Source: Nitrobacteraceae bacterium AZCC 1564
GTDB lineage: Bacteria > Pseudomonadota > Alphaproteobacteria > Rhizobiales > Xanthobacteraceae
Direction: 5' to 3'
NCBI GenBank assembly: GCA_036924835.1
Contig: JBAGRR010000001.1
Coordinates: 4,851,001-4,915,000 of the forward strand
DNA: 64,000 bases
The notes under the pieces are model-generated. The model did no database searches, had not been told where the DNA came from, and worked only from the letters and a program-made list of their open reading frames with translations. A program made the position numbers and the translations under genes. Shown in pieces: positions 8,114-15,680 of the stretch (position 1 is the first letter of the stretch; each line of letters begins with the position of its first letter).

Positions 8114-9151
8114 GTGCGCGACACGATCCGACGAGCATCCTCGGTGCTGCTGGCGTTGGCCTTCTTGCTGGCGTTTGTCATGCCTGCAACGGCGGAGTCC
8201 AAGAACAGGCCGGTCCCCGTCAACGTGCACAATTTCGTCCGCGCCGAGACTGATCTTTATTTCAGCCGCCTTTCAGTCGGGGGATTCGGTAAGTTCAACC
8301 ATCGCCGCATGCCGCCGTCGATCGACGACCAGACGGTGGTGCGGATGAATCGCGATACGCTCTATTCCTCCGCGGTGTTCGATCTCGACGCCGCGCCGGT
8401 GACGGTGACGCTGCCCGATACGGGCGGTCGCTTCATGTCGCTGCAGGCGATCTCACAGGATCACTATTCACCTGATGTGGTTTACGCGCCGGGCCGCTTC
8501 ACCTTCGACCGCACAAGCATCGGCACGCGTTATGTGGCGCTCATCATCCGCACGCTCGTCAATGCCGAGGATCCGAAGGACATCGCCATCGCCAACCGCC
8601 TGCAGGATGCAGTGATGGTGGGGCAGGATCGCGTCGGCTCGTTCGAGATTCCGCTGTGGGATGCGCCCTCGCAGGACAGGGTGCGCGGTGCGCTGTTTGC
8701 GCTGGGCGTGCTTGGCAATGTGGTGAACAGGTTCGGCAAGAAGGCCGACGTGGATCCGTTCGACCATTTGATCGGAACGGCGACCGGGTGGGGCGGCAAT
8801 CCGCGTGCTGCTGCGGAATATCAGAACGTCTATCCGATCCGAAATGACGGCGAGACGGCTTATCGTTTGACGTTGAAGGACGTGCCGGTGGACGGCTTCT
8901 GGTCGGTCAGCGTCTACAATTCTGACGGCTATTTCGTGAAGAACGACCTCAACGCCTATTCGCTCAATAACGTGACGGCGAAGCGCAACAGCGACGGCGC
9001 GGTGACGATCCAGTTCGGCAATTGCGAGAAGGGTACGCCCAATTGCCTGCTGGTGATGCCGGGGTGGAATTTCACCATGCGCTTCTATCGCCCGCGCAAG
9101 GCGATCCTCGACGGGAGCTGGAAGGTGCCACCGCTGCAGCCGGTGGAGTGA
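8114..9151 (+). CDS. Secreted DUF1254/DUF1214 protein
   Basis: 345 residues from GTG 8114, chosen because AAGGAGG lies 5 bases upstream. A signal peptide (RRASSVLLALAFLLAFVMPATA) precedes the mature protein. The first part has VRAETDLYFSRL and VVRMNRDTLYSSAVFDLDAAPVTVTLPD, characteristic of DUF1254. The C-terminal part has the DUF1214 signature GFWSVSVYNSDGYFVKNDLNAYSLNN and ends with PGWNFTMRFYRPRKAILDGSWKVPPLQ. Such proteins are abundant periplasmic or secreted proteins of unknown activity. It is a single-gene unit by spacing. Confidence 0.85.
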   Translation: MRDTIRRASSVLLALAFLLAFVMPATAESKNRPVPVNVHNFVRAETDLYFSRLSVGGFGKFNHRRMPPSIDDQTVVRMNRDTLYSSAVFDLDAAPVTVTLPDTGGRFMSLQAISQDHYSPDVVYAPGRFTFDRTSIGTRYVALIIRTLVNAEDPKDIAIANRLQDAVMVGQDRVGSFEIPLWDAPSQDRVRGALFALGVLGNVVNRFGKKADVDPFDHLIGTATGWGGNPRAAAEYQNVYPIRNDGETAYRLTLKDVPVDGFWSVSVYNSDGYFVKNDLNAYSLNNVTAKRNSDGAVTIQFGNCEKGTPNCLLVMPGWNFTMRFYRPRKAILDGSWKVPPLQPVE

Positions 9152-9196
9152 GGGGACGTTATAAAGCGGACAACAGGCGGCGCGATCACGGAGCGC

Positions 9197-9337
9197 TTAC
9201 GGCTCGTGGTTCTCGCGGTTGACGTAATGCAGCACGTCGCTTCTGCGGTCGAGAATTCTGGCGACGATCCAGCCAATCACGACCAGGAAGCCCACAACAA
9301 TCACAGCAATCATCAAGTCCGACACTCCGAAAGGCAT
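9197..9337 (-). CDS. Small single-span membrane protein (46 aa)
   Basis: A 46-residue frame from ATG 9337 to TAA 9197: MPFGVSDLM, then one strongly hydrophobic helix (IAVIVVGFLVVIGWIVARIL) and a charged tail DRRSDVLHYVNRENHEP. AGGAG lies 8 bases before the ATG, the strongest ribosome site in this neighbourhood. The charged C-terminus after the helix fits a cytoplasmic-tail small membrane protein. The family is not recognised. Confidence 0.6.
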   Translation of the reverse strand: MPFGVSDLMIAVIVVGFLVVIGWIVARILDRRSDVLHYVNRENHEP

Positions 9338-9488
9338 TGCCTTTACTCCTGCCGGTCAAATGTTCAATTGCTCGCTCAGTTTAACCTCACCAATCAACCT
9401 TAACAGAGGCGGCGGAATGTCGCTGGAATTTTTCAGCGGACGAATGTTGAAGCAAGTCAAACATGAAGTGGAACAGGCCTTCGCAGCG

Positions 9489-10187
9489 TCAATGATTATC
9501 CACTTTTGAAGGAGCTGGAGGCCAGTTCGGCTCTGCAAGGTCGATGGGTTCAAAGATGGTGTTGATGCTCTGAAAAGTAACGTCGGGACTCGGATTACCC
9601 ACCAGCAATCTCAAGTCCGGGAAATGCCATGAGAAGCTTTTGCTCACTCTATGAGTCTTCTCATCAGTGACCGTCGATTCTCCGAGATGAGCGATAAAAA
9701 CGCAGGAGCCGATCGAGATATTCTCTGTCTTTCGGTATTTGTAGGAGATGTCATAAGAACGGATAAATTCCTTATCCTTGCCGTCGATATTCTCGAATTT
9801 TTCCTTGAAAACGAAATTCTGGTCGATCCGATAGTCCGCTTGTTTTGGATCGAGGCCTTCATACTCGTATGTCAAATGATCGATGCGCGAATTGGATTCT
9901 CCCCTAAAGTATTGGCGGTCACTCGCGGTACGAGAGCCATTCCGCGTGATCGACTTGATTTTGTAAGATGTGGTTGAGGTCACACGGGCGATCGTTGCGT
10001 CAGATCCCGAGGAATCTCTTGCCACCTGGATCGTGTACAGCCCGCGCCAGACGGAATGTTCTTTGATCAACTTAATCTGATAGGGGATCAGCGTCGTCTT
10101 GATCGCATCGCAGTCCGGAGAATCCGCCCGGACATCAGCGGCGCCAGCAAGACACCCTGCAGCGCAGAAAAGAATAAAGTAACGCAC
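9489..10187 (-). CDS. Secreted hypothetical protein
   Basis: 232 residues. Signal peptide MRYFILFCAAGCLAGAADVRA, with cleavage near residue 21, before DSPDCDAIKTTL. The mature domain is strand-rich with many Arg/Lys/Asp (IARVTSTTSYKIKSITRNG, YRIDQNFVFKEKFENIDG, VFIAHLGESTVTDEKTHRVSKSFSWHFPDLRLLVG). Two cysteines in the mature part may pair. I know no family name. Codon use is visibly less GC-biased than in its neighbours, compatible with an accessory gene. Confidence 0.65.
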   Translation of the reverse strand: MRYFILFCAAGCLAGAADVRADSPDCDAIKTTLIPYQIKLIKEHSVWRGLYTIQVARDSSGSDATIARVTSTTSYKIKSITRNGSRTASDRQYFRGESNSRIDHLTYEYEGLDPKQADYRIDQNFVFKEKFENIDGKDKEFIRSYDISYKYRKTENISIGSCVFIAHLGESTVTDEKTHRVSKSFSWHFPDLRLLVGNPSPDVTFQSINTIFEPIDLAEPNWPPAPSKVDNH

Positions 10188-10317
10188 GGCTTGTCGCCCC
10201 CAACAATGCTACGCAAAGTAGCATGGAGGCTTACGTTATTGCCACAAGCTGCATGCGCCTGCTGAAAGTTATCCGCGATTTTGCGTGCGCGGCGGCATCA
10301 CCGGATTTTACTTCGCG

Positions 10318-11349
10318 TTACGCCGCGACATCATGATGATGCGGGCAAGGATGCACTTCCACGGTGACGTGCGACAGGCCTTTGAGGCCGTGCAAGCGCT
10401 CCTTGTAGATCGCGGGTGGCTGTGGGCGGTCTGACACCAGCGCCGCGATGACGCCGGTGTGGCCAGGGCCAAGCCGCCACAGATGCAGGTCCGACACCTT
10501 GTCGCCGTTCACCTCAAGCCGGGTGCGGATGGTCTTCGACAGCGACACGTTCGGCACGATGTCGAGCAGCACCGCACCTGACGAGCGGATCAGGCTCACG
10601 GCCCATGAGATGATAACGACCGCACCGACGAGACCCATGGCGGGGTCCATCCAGGTCAGCCCGTAATATTTGCCCGCCAGCAGCGCAGCGATAGCAAGCA
10701 CGGACGTGAGCGCGTCCGCCAGCACGTGGACGTAAGCCGCGCGCATGTTGCTGTCGTGATGGCCGTGATGCGCGTGATGATCATGATGATCATGCGCGTC
10801 GTGGTGATGATCGTCATGGGCGTGATCGTGGTCATGATCGTCGTGTTCGTGATGATCATGAGCGTGGCCATGACCGTGGTGATGATGATGCCCGCCGTCG
10901 TGCAGCAGTGCGGCGCTGGCGATGTTGACCACGAGGCCGAGCACGGCGATGGGCAGCGCCTCAGAAAAGGCGATCGTCACCGGCGTGAACAGCCGCAGCA
11001 CGCTTTCATAGCCGATCAGGAGCGCGATCATCGCCAGAATGAGCGCGCTGGCAAAGCCTGCCAGCTCGCCGAGCTTGCCGGTGCCGAAGGAAAAGCGCGG
11101 ATCGTGCGCATGCGCGCGGGCGAAGCGATAGGCAAGTGCCGCAATGGTCAGCGCCGCGGCGTGGGTGGACATGTGCCAGCCGTCCGCCACCAGCGCCATG
11201 GAGCCGAACACCGTGCCGCCGATGATCTCCGCCACCATCATCGCGGCGGTCAGGATCACCACCAGCCATGTGCGCCGCTCGTTGCGATCGTGCGCCTCTC
11301 CGAGGAACACGTGATCGTGGGTCCAGGTCTCGATGGAGTGGCTGTGCAT
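10318..11349 (-). CDS. dmeF: DmeF-type CDF cation efflux protein (Co2+/Ni2+)
   Basis: 343 residues from ATG 11349 (AAGGAA 7 bases upstream). Six membrane segments of the cation diffusion facilitator family are visible, with metal-site residues in MALVADGWHMSTHAAAL (D and H of helix 2) and HVLADALTSVLAI (helix 5). Between helices 4 and 5 is a very long His/Asp loop, residues about 165-215, typical of DmeF. The C-terminal cytoplasmic domain holds VSDLHLWRLGPGHTGVIAALVSD and a final HPCPHHHDVAA. The protein exports divalent metal from cytoplasm to periplasm in exchange for protons. The dmeR repressor gene often found beside dmeF is absent. Confidence 0.92.
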   Translation of the reverse strand: MHSHSIETWTHDHVFLGEAHDRNERRTWLVVILTAAMMVAEIIGGTVFGSMALVADGWHMSTHAAALTIAALAYRFARAHAHDPRFSFGTGKLGELAGFASALILAMIALLIGYESVLRLFTPVTIAFSEALPIAVLGLVVNIASAALLHDGGHHHHHGHGHAHDHHEHDDHDHDHAHDDHHHDAHDHHDHHAHHGHHDSNMRAAYVHVLADALTSVLAIAALLAGKYYGLTWMDPAMGLVGAVVIISWAVSLIRSSGAVLLDIVPNVSLSKTIRTRLEVNGDKVSDLHLWRLGPGHTGVIAALVSDRPQPPAIYKERLHGLKGLSHVTVEVHPCPHHHDVAA

Positions 11350-11457
11350 GCGGCTGTTCCTTGCAAATGCTTCGCGTGTGCACGGCAAAAAGCCGCGCGC
11401 TTTGTCAGCACTTTATATAGCGCACGTTTGTGGCGTTGCGTGTACGCCAGCGGCATC

Positions 11458-11502
11458 GCCCCCGCCGCCTCACGACATGTCGTGCCGGAAGGCGACGGGG
11501 GC
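11458..11502. promoter_or_regulatory. Long GC-rich hairpin with perfect core palindrome
   Basis: The perfect 14-base palindrome CACGACATGTCGTG (11471-11484) is nested in outer arms GCCCCCGCCGCC (11458-11469) and GGCGACGGGGGC (11491-11502), which pair with one mismatch. It lies about 110 bp upstream of dmeF and about 60 bp downstream of the small gene at 11560. It could be that gene's terminator (no T-run follows) or a repressor site for dmeF. I cannot choose from sequence alone. Confidence 0.45.
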
Positions 11503-11559
11503 AGCGGAACGCGCGGGGGTGCGGGTGGGGGTTCGCAGCGCGTTCATCCGTTGTAACTC

Positions 11560-11775
11560 TCAGCCATTGTAAGCCTTCAACCGCCCGTGCCGCAGGCCGC
11601 GGGTGTAGCCTTGCGATACCTTGGTCTCCAGCTCGTACTCGAGATACTCGTTGACGAGGATCAGCATGCGGATGGTGGCGCGCAGATCGCCGCCCGCCAT
11701 GGCAATGGCCTCATCGGCCGCCGCGTCGAGGCGATCCAATTCCGATGGGGGATTTGGCTCAGGGGAAGCCGACAT
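11560..11775 (-). CDS. Small soluble hypothetical protein (71 aa)
   Basis: 71 residues from ATG 11775 (MSASPEPNPPSELDRLDAAAD). The longer frame up to 11838 reads into the repeat at 11790 and is rejected. The protein is helical: DEAIAMAGGDLRATIRMLILVNEYLEYELETKVSQGYTRGLRHGRLK. Proteins of this size and pattern are common in Bradyrhizobium-type genomes but without a function I can name. The repeat starts 14 nt before its start codon. Confidence 0.55.
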   Translation of the reverse strand: MSASPEPNPPSELDRLDAAADEAIAMAGGDLRATIRMLILVNEYLEYELETKVSQGYTRGLRHGRLKAYNG

Positions 11776-11789
11776 GGCGCTGGTCCGGT

Positions 11790-11955
11790 GCTCGTGTGGT
11801 GGTTCAGAAGTTCGCTTCATTTTCTCCGCGCGCTTCAAGCGAACTTCTGAACCTGAACCACACGAGAATCATAGGCTTGCTGGTGTCCCTTTGATTCCGA
11901 AGTTCGCATCCGAGCAAGCCGCAAGCCTGTGCGAACTTCGGAATCGGGACACCAG
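11790..11955. repeat. Double-hairpin repeat, copy 2 (complete, reverse orientation)
   Basis: Read on the minus strand the order is hairpin A (11880-11955, arms CTGGTGTCCC-GATTCCGAAGTTCGC), linker GCAAGCCTATGATT, hairpin B (11790-11866, arms with TCAGAAGTTCGCTT). Loop A here contains CAGGCTTGCGGCTTGCTCGGAT, a subtype shared with copies at 26.86 and 49.6 kb. The element sits 14 nt in front of the minus-strand gene starting at 11775. Confidence 0.9.
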
Positions 11956-12100
11956 ATGGTACGCGTCAATGTTCTCTTTTTGTTCTCGTGGAGTCAAGCG
12001 GAGTCTTTGCTTGTTTTTAAGTCTGGCAGCCCGAACATCCGTTCTTAGTGACAGGCGCTCTTCGTCTCAAAAGCTTCATTTGAAATCATCGAGTGGCAGG

Positions 12101-12296
12101 ATGATCAACAAGCTCAAAATCGTGCTCCACGTCAATCTGGGCAATTGCCGCGATTGTCTTGGGCGCGACAATCGGCGCGGTGTACGGATGGACGCATCAC
12201 GGGCTGGCCGGCGCCATTGCCCTCGGCTTCGTTGGACTTTGCGTCGGGGCGATGGTTGGGTTTGCACCCGAGCTTCTTCTTCAATTCCTGCGTTAG
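12101..12296 (+). pseudogene. Glycine-zipper membrane protein, apparently frameshifted near its start
   Basis: In the frame ending at TAG 12296 the translation is a convincing hydrophobic hairpin: WAIAAIVLGATIGAVYG, WTHHGLAGAIALGFVG, LCVGAMVGFAPELLLQFLR, with regular GxxxG spacing. This frame has no usable start; it is closed upstream by TGA at 12102. The only plausible ATG (12101) is in another frame and reads MINKLKIVLHVNLGN before losing the hydrophobic pattern. A one-base shift near 12140 would join the two. It may be a broken gene or one with a non-standard start. Confidence 0.35.
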
Positions 12297-12311
12297 CCAA
12301 CTTTTATTTTC

Positions 12312-12428
12312 ATGCCAAAACTAGACGTCGTGATGGGATGGCTGAGAATTATAAACACGATCGGCTCCTGGGTGATTGGTGTGGCCCTCAGCGTGTTGTC
12401 TGTTTGGTACGGCTGCTCCGAATTGTAG
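12312..12428 (+). CDS. Possible 38-residue single-span membrane peptide
   Basis: A short frame from ATG 12312 to TAG 12428: MPKLDVVMGWLRI, then a hydrophobic stretch (IGSWVIGVALSVLSVWYGC) ending SEL. It follows the glycine-zipper frame by 15 bp. No good ribosome site is visible, so the call is tentative. The remaining bases to 12552 hold nothing I can name. Confidence 0.25.
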   Translation: MPKLDVVMGWLRIINTIGSWVIGVALSVLSVWYGCSEL

Positions 12429-12552
12429 GGCTGGTACACGACGGGTGAGCTGCTAGCGCCTAATTTGCTCTCGTCCCATTCGAGATCACGAAGGCATCGA
12501 GAGGTCGGGCGGAAAGAGAAGTCGCCCGACGGTTCTCAGAAAATCAAAAATA

Positions 12553-12580
12553 AAAGCCCCGGCCCTCGCGCCGGGGCTTT
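12553..12580 (-). terminator. Rho-independent terminator of the double-barrel OMP gene
   Basis: AAAGCCCCGG and CCGGGGCTTT form a 10-bp stem around a short loop. On the minus strand the stem is followed by a T-rich run (TTTTATTTTTGATTTT), so it ends transcription of the gene at 12615-14039, whose stop lies 35 bp before. Confidence 0.85.
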
Positions 12581-12614
12581 GTCGTTCGATCGATAGGGAC
12601 TTTGGCTAGTACGA

Positions 12615-14039
12615 TCAGTACTTCGCGACGACCGGCGAATTGAAGTGGTAGTTCAAACCGGTGCGGAAGACGTGCTCCTGCACCTTGGTGCTGAACGAAT
12701 GCTCTCCTGGTCCGAGCGTGTACGTATCCGTTGCGCGGCCGAGATCGATGAACAGATATTCGGTTTTGGTCGTCCAATTCGGTCCGAGCAGGCCGAGGAA
12801 ATCGAGCGGGGATTCGATACCGCCGCCGACGACGTAACCGGTTTTCGTGCGGTCAAAGGTGGTGTCGATGGATACGATGGCCGCCAGGGTTTCCTGCACG
12901 CGGGTCTTGACGTTGCCATAGGCAAGACCGCCGGTGACGTAGAAGAGCGACGATCCGAGCGCGTAGCCGGCGCGGCCGCGCACCGTTCCAAACCACTGAA
13001 GCTTCTGATCGAAGGTCACGAATTGACCAGCGTTCGGGCAAGACAACAGACAGTTCTTGTCGTCCCGCAATGACGAGCCCTGGAAATCGGCTTCAACGCC
13101 GTAAACCAGATTGCCTGCCTGGAAGTTGTAACCAATCTGTGCGCCGCCGATGAAGCCATCGGGGCTGAGGTTGAACTTCTGGAGCGGACTAGGCGGCGCG
13201 ATATTCGGGAGACTGAGTGTGCTGCGATTGAGCGCCGTGGCGCCGCCAGCGTTGCCGCCAATGTAAAGGCCGGCCCAGTTGGCTGTTGGGCCCGTTGTGT
13301 AAGCCGAGTTTCCGCCGATGCGATAGTTCACGCCGACGCGGAAGATATGTTCACGGATATCGGAGCCGAACGTGTACGCATTTCCAATGCTGGTCCCGCT
13401 CTGGGTGCCGAGGTCGAGATAGAGATACTCGATCTTGCCGGTCCAGTTGCCGCCGAGCGCCGCCTCGACGCCGCTGCCAATGGTCCAGCCGGTGCGTGTA
13501 TCGCTGAACGTTGCCGATTCCGCTGGCGTGTTGAAAGAGGTGAGCGCCGTCTTGACGTTGCCGTAAGCAAAGCCGCCGGTGAAATAGCTCAGCACGGGGC
13601 CTGTCGCGAGGCCAACGCGGCCGCGGACCGTGCCGAACCAGTCAAGCTTCTGGTGGTAGAGAAAGCCAATGGTTGCGCAATCGCCGCTGCCGCAGGATCG
13701 GTCGTCGTTGAATCCGGTGCCCTGAATATCTGCTTCGACGCCGAGCACGACGTTATTGAAGCCAAGCAGATTGTTGAACTGGCGGTTATAGCCGATCTGC
13801 CCGCCTCCGAGCGCGCCGAGCCCGCCCAGCCGCTGTGTCTCGTTGTCGCCGATCTGGCTCACGACGTTGGTCGCGCTGCGGCCGAAACCTACACCGGCGT
13901 TGGCGCCGATGTAGAAGCCGGTCCAGTCATAAACCTGGGCGACGGGCGCCTTATAAACTGGCGCCTTCCTCGGCAAATCAGCAGCTTGCGCGCTGGCGGC
14001 AGTGCCCAGAAGGACGGCTGAAGTAATGATCTTTTTCAT
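12615..14039 (-). CDS. Outer-membrane protein with two tandem Omp25/31-like beta-barrels
   Basis: 474 residues. A signal peptide (residues 1-19) gives mature ADLPRKAPVYKAPVAQVYDW, the standard N-terminus of rhizobial Omp25-type porin-family proteins. Two similar barrel units follow. Unit 1 (about 38-241) runs from WTGFYIGANAGVGFG through QIGYNRQFNN, VEADIQG, WFGTVRGRVG, YFTGGFAYGNVKT and GKIEYLYLDLG to HIFRVGVNYRIGG. Unit 2 (about 254-467) repeats NWAGLYIGGNAGG, QIGYNFQAGN, VEADFQG, WFGTVRGRAG, YVTGGLAYGNVKTR, TKTEYLFIDLG, HVFRTGLNYHF. Usual family members are 220-290 residues with one barrel. Two eight-stranded barrels or one larger barrel are both possible. The C-terminus runs on to VVAKY after the usual NYHF. 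Confidence 0.88.
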   Translation of the reverse strand: MKKIITSAVLLGTAASAQAADLPRKAPVYKAPVAQVYDWTGFYIGANAGVGFGRSATNVVSQIGDNETQRLGGLGALGGGQIGYNRQFNNLLGFNNVVLGVEADIQGTGFNDDRSCGSGDCATIGFLYHQKLDWFGTVRGRVGLATGPVLSYFTGGFAYGNVKTALTSFNTPAESATFSDTRTGWTIGSGVEAALGGNWTGKIEYLYLDLGTQSGTSIGNAYTFGSDIREHIFRVGVNYRIGGNSAYTTGPTANWAGLYIGGNAGGATALNRSTLSLPNIAPPSPLQKFNLSPDGFIGGAQIGYNFQAGNLVYGVEADFQGSSLRDDKNCLLSCPNAGQFVTFDQKLQWFGTVRGRAGYALGSSLFYVTGGLAYGNVKTRVQETLAAIVSIDTTFDRTKTGYVVGGGIESPLDFLGLLGPNWTTKTEYLFIDLGRATDTYTLGPGEHSFSTKVQEHVFRTGLNYHFNSPVVAKY

Positions 14040-14335
14040 GTCGCCTCAAATGCAGAATCTCGAAACGGGAATTCTCATACACGCGGCAACACCGCGCTGC
14101 TGTAGCGCACTCGCCACAGTTGCTTGATCGACGTTCATGCTTCATCGGCGCCAACGAAAAAGACGCGTGATGCCTGTTTTTGCAGGCGTTCGGCGAACGC
14201 TACGAAGAAGTGAGGCCATTCGCCGCAGCGTCGAGGTGAGTCCACTGGAAAATGCGAACGCGCAACGATGTTGGAGAAAAGCGCAACGATGATGGATTGA
14301 GGAAAATCCGTCAGCAAAAATCCTAACCCATAAGC

Positions 14336-14366
14336 AAAAACCCCGGCGCGAGGCCGGGTTTGATTT
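14336..14366 (-). terminator. Stem-loop terminator downstream of the LAB_N gene
   Basis: CCCGGC and GCCGGG pair around GCGAG. T-rich sequence lies on both outsides (GGGGTTTTTGCTT on the minus strand, GGGTTTGATTTT on the plus strand). It lies about 75 bp beyond the stop of the gene at 14439. The remaining gene-free bases from 14040 up to this stem hold the omp promoter and nothing else I can name. Confidence 0.65.
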
Positions 14367-14438
14367 TGGCGGCGAACTTAAGTTGCTCTCGTCGCCTTTG
14401 AGATCAAGACAACATGGGAAAGCGCGACGCCACCGCCG

Positions 14439-14738
14439 CTATCTGTTTTTGAAAATAAGAACGAGGTTTCGAAGATAGATCAGCATGGCTAAAAACTGGC
14501 CGAAGATGATGACCGGCTCTCTTTTTGCGATCCCGTAGATCATCGTGAGAGCGCCTCCGGCCACTGAGAAAAACCAGAACGCGAGGGGAATGACGCTCTT
14601 TCCAGCTCTCTCACTGGAAATCCATTGCACCAGAAAACGTCCGGTGAACATAAGCTGTGCACCAAGTCCAACAATGACCCACAAGTCGAACTTGGCGACA
14701 AACGTCTCGTAAATGAAGTTGTTGATGTCTTGCAGCAC
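14439..14738 (-). CDS. LAB_N (lipid-A-disaccharide synthase N-terminal-like) membrane protein
   Basis: 99 residues. The order is FDLWVIVGLGAQLMFTGRFLVQWISSERAGKSVIPLAFWFFSVAGGALTMIYGIAKREPVIIFGQFLAMLIYLRNLVLIF. The motifs GRFLVQWIxSERxxxSVxPxxFWxxS and GQxxxxxIYxRNL are diagnostic of the LAB_N domain. It predicts three membrane helices. The domain occurs alone or with glycosyltransferases in lipid A or membrane-lipid modification, but a biochemical role is not settled. Here it is a stand-alone gene with its own terminator. Confidence 0.85.
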   Translation of the reverse strand: MLQDINNFIYETFVAKFDLWVIVGLGAQLMFTGRFLVQWISSERAGKSVIPLAFWFFSVAGGALTMIYGIAKREPVIIFGQFLAMLIYLRNLVLIFKNR

Positions 14739-14810
14739 TTTACACTCAATCGAGGGGTGCTTTTAGAAGCGGTGCGGGGTGGGCGCAATGAGTTTTCTGA
14801 AAGGCTCGAC

Positions 14811-15128
14811 CTAAGTAGCTCTCGCGACCTTTGAGATCACGAAGACATGCGAAAGCGCGACGATGAGGGAAAAGAGAAGCAGCCCGAGTTCAGGGCTGTG
14901 CACCTTCTCGGGCATGTAAGTCATCATGGCCCAGATGACGGCCCGGACGGCCACCATGAATGCAACCATTCCCCACTGCGCCAATCGCTTGGGTGCGGAC
15001 CATGTCGGCTTGCCATCCCGGCCCCATTGCATCGCGACGCGATCGCTCTTGATGCGCGGTTCGAAATAGAAATTGCAGGCGATCACAAAACCAACGGCGA
15101 TCAGAAACACGAGATCGGCAGCTAACAT
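14811..15128 (-). CDS. Small membrane protein, DUF1648-like pattern
   Basis: 105 residues with an N-terminal hydrophobic segment (LVFLIAVGFVIACNFYF), then RIKSDRVAMQWGRDGKPTWSAPKRLAQW. The latter resembles the W/G-pattern loop of DUF1648/SdpI-type membrane proteins. Two further hydrophobic segments follow (GMVAFMVAVRAVIWAMM and LGLLLFSLIVALSHVFVI). Only 18 bp separate it from the upstream gene at 15147, so they are probably cotranscribed. Function is unknown. Confidence 0.6.
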   Translation of the reverse strand: MLAADLVFLIAVGFVIACNFYFEPRIKSDRVAMQWGRDGKPTWSAPKRLAQWGMVAFMVAVRAVIWAMMTYMPEKVHSPELGLLLFSLIVALSHVFVISKVARAT

Positions 15129-15146
15129 CGGCAGTGCTTCTCTCTA

Positions 15147-15518
15147 TTAGTCGCTATGAGGTGCAAGCTTGTCCTCATTCGATGGCGGAAGAGGCTCTGC
15201 CTCTGGATCGATGTAGCGATGCATCAAAAGCAATCGAACGAAGTAAACGCTGCCGATTGTGAAGAACACAAAAGAGACGATGTGCATATAGGCCAAGTAA
15301 ACGAACACGTCCGGAGCATCAGAGTAGCTGATCCATACGCTGGGTTCGAACCTTGATGCCGCGAAAAGCTGCCCGCTCACGTACCACTCGTAAAGCGACC
15401 AGCCCGAAAACAATGCCATGGTCAGCCCGAAGAATGTCAGCCAAAGCACGCTGCGCTTTGTCATCACGAGCAGGCCATTTATCTTGGGTGGCAAGTCCGG
15501 GATCTTATAGCTGCTCAA
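15147..15518 (-). CDS. Small membrane protein, unknown function
   Basis: 123 residues with three likely helices: RSVLWLTFFGLTMALFSGWSLYEWYV (about 22-47), FVYLAYMHIVSFVFFTIGSVYFVRLLLM (72-100) and a weaker intervening amphipathic segment. The acidic C-terminus (DPEAEPLPPSNEDKLAPHSD) is probably cytoplasmic. First gene of a two-gene unit with 14811-15128. No family is recognised. Confidence 0.6.
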   Translation of the reverse strand: MSSYKIPDLPPKINGLLVMTKRSVLWLTFFGLTMALFSGWSLYEWYVSGQLFAASRFEPSVWISYSDAPDVFVYLAYMHIVSFVFFTIGSVYFVRLLLMHRYIDPEAEPLPPSNEDKLAPHSD

Positions 15519-15628
15519 CTGGCAGACCCTTCATCATTCGAATCCTGTGCTGCCAGTGTCGGCGAAACATCAGTGCGGATCTCATTATAGAATTGGAAAG
15601 TCGCTCAAGGGAGCCGCTTGACTCACCC

Positions 15629-15670
15629 ATAACCATCCAGTTATACGTCAATCCATAACCATTGAGTTAT
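15629..15670. promoter_or_regulatory. Two ArsR-type operator copies (ATAAC-N6-GTTAT form)
   Basis: ATAACCATCCAGTTAT (15629-15644) and ATAACCATTGAGTTAT (15655-15670) are near-identical interrupted dyads 26 bp apart centre to centre. The second ends 10 bp before the start of the ArsR gene. Repeated dyads overlapping a promoter directly before an arsR-family gene are the classic arrangement for autorepression. Confidence 0.7.
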
Positions 15671-15680
15671 CGATTGATCG

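Noticed and set aside
10726-11556. Plus-strand frame of 276 codons opposite dmeF (Met/Val-rich)
   Set aside because: It is the complement of the His-rich loop of DmeF (CAT/CAC codons give ATG/GTG); no gene.
14135-14317. 60-codon minus-strand frame between the OMP and LAB_N genes
   Set aside because: No ribosome site, no recognisable pattern, and low-complexity basic composition.
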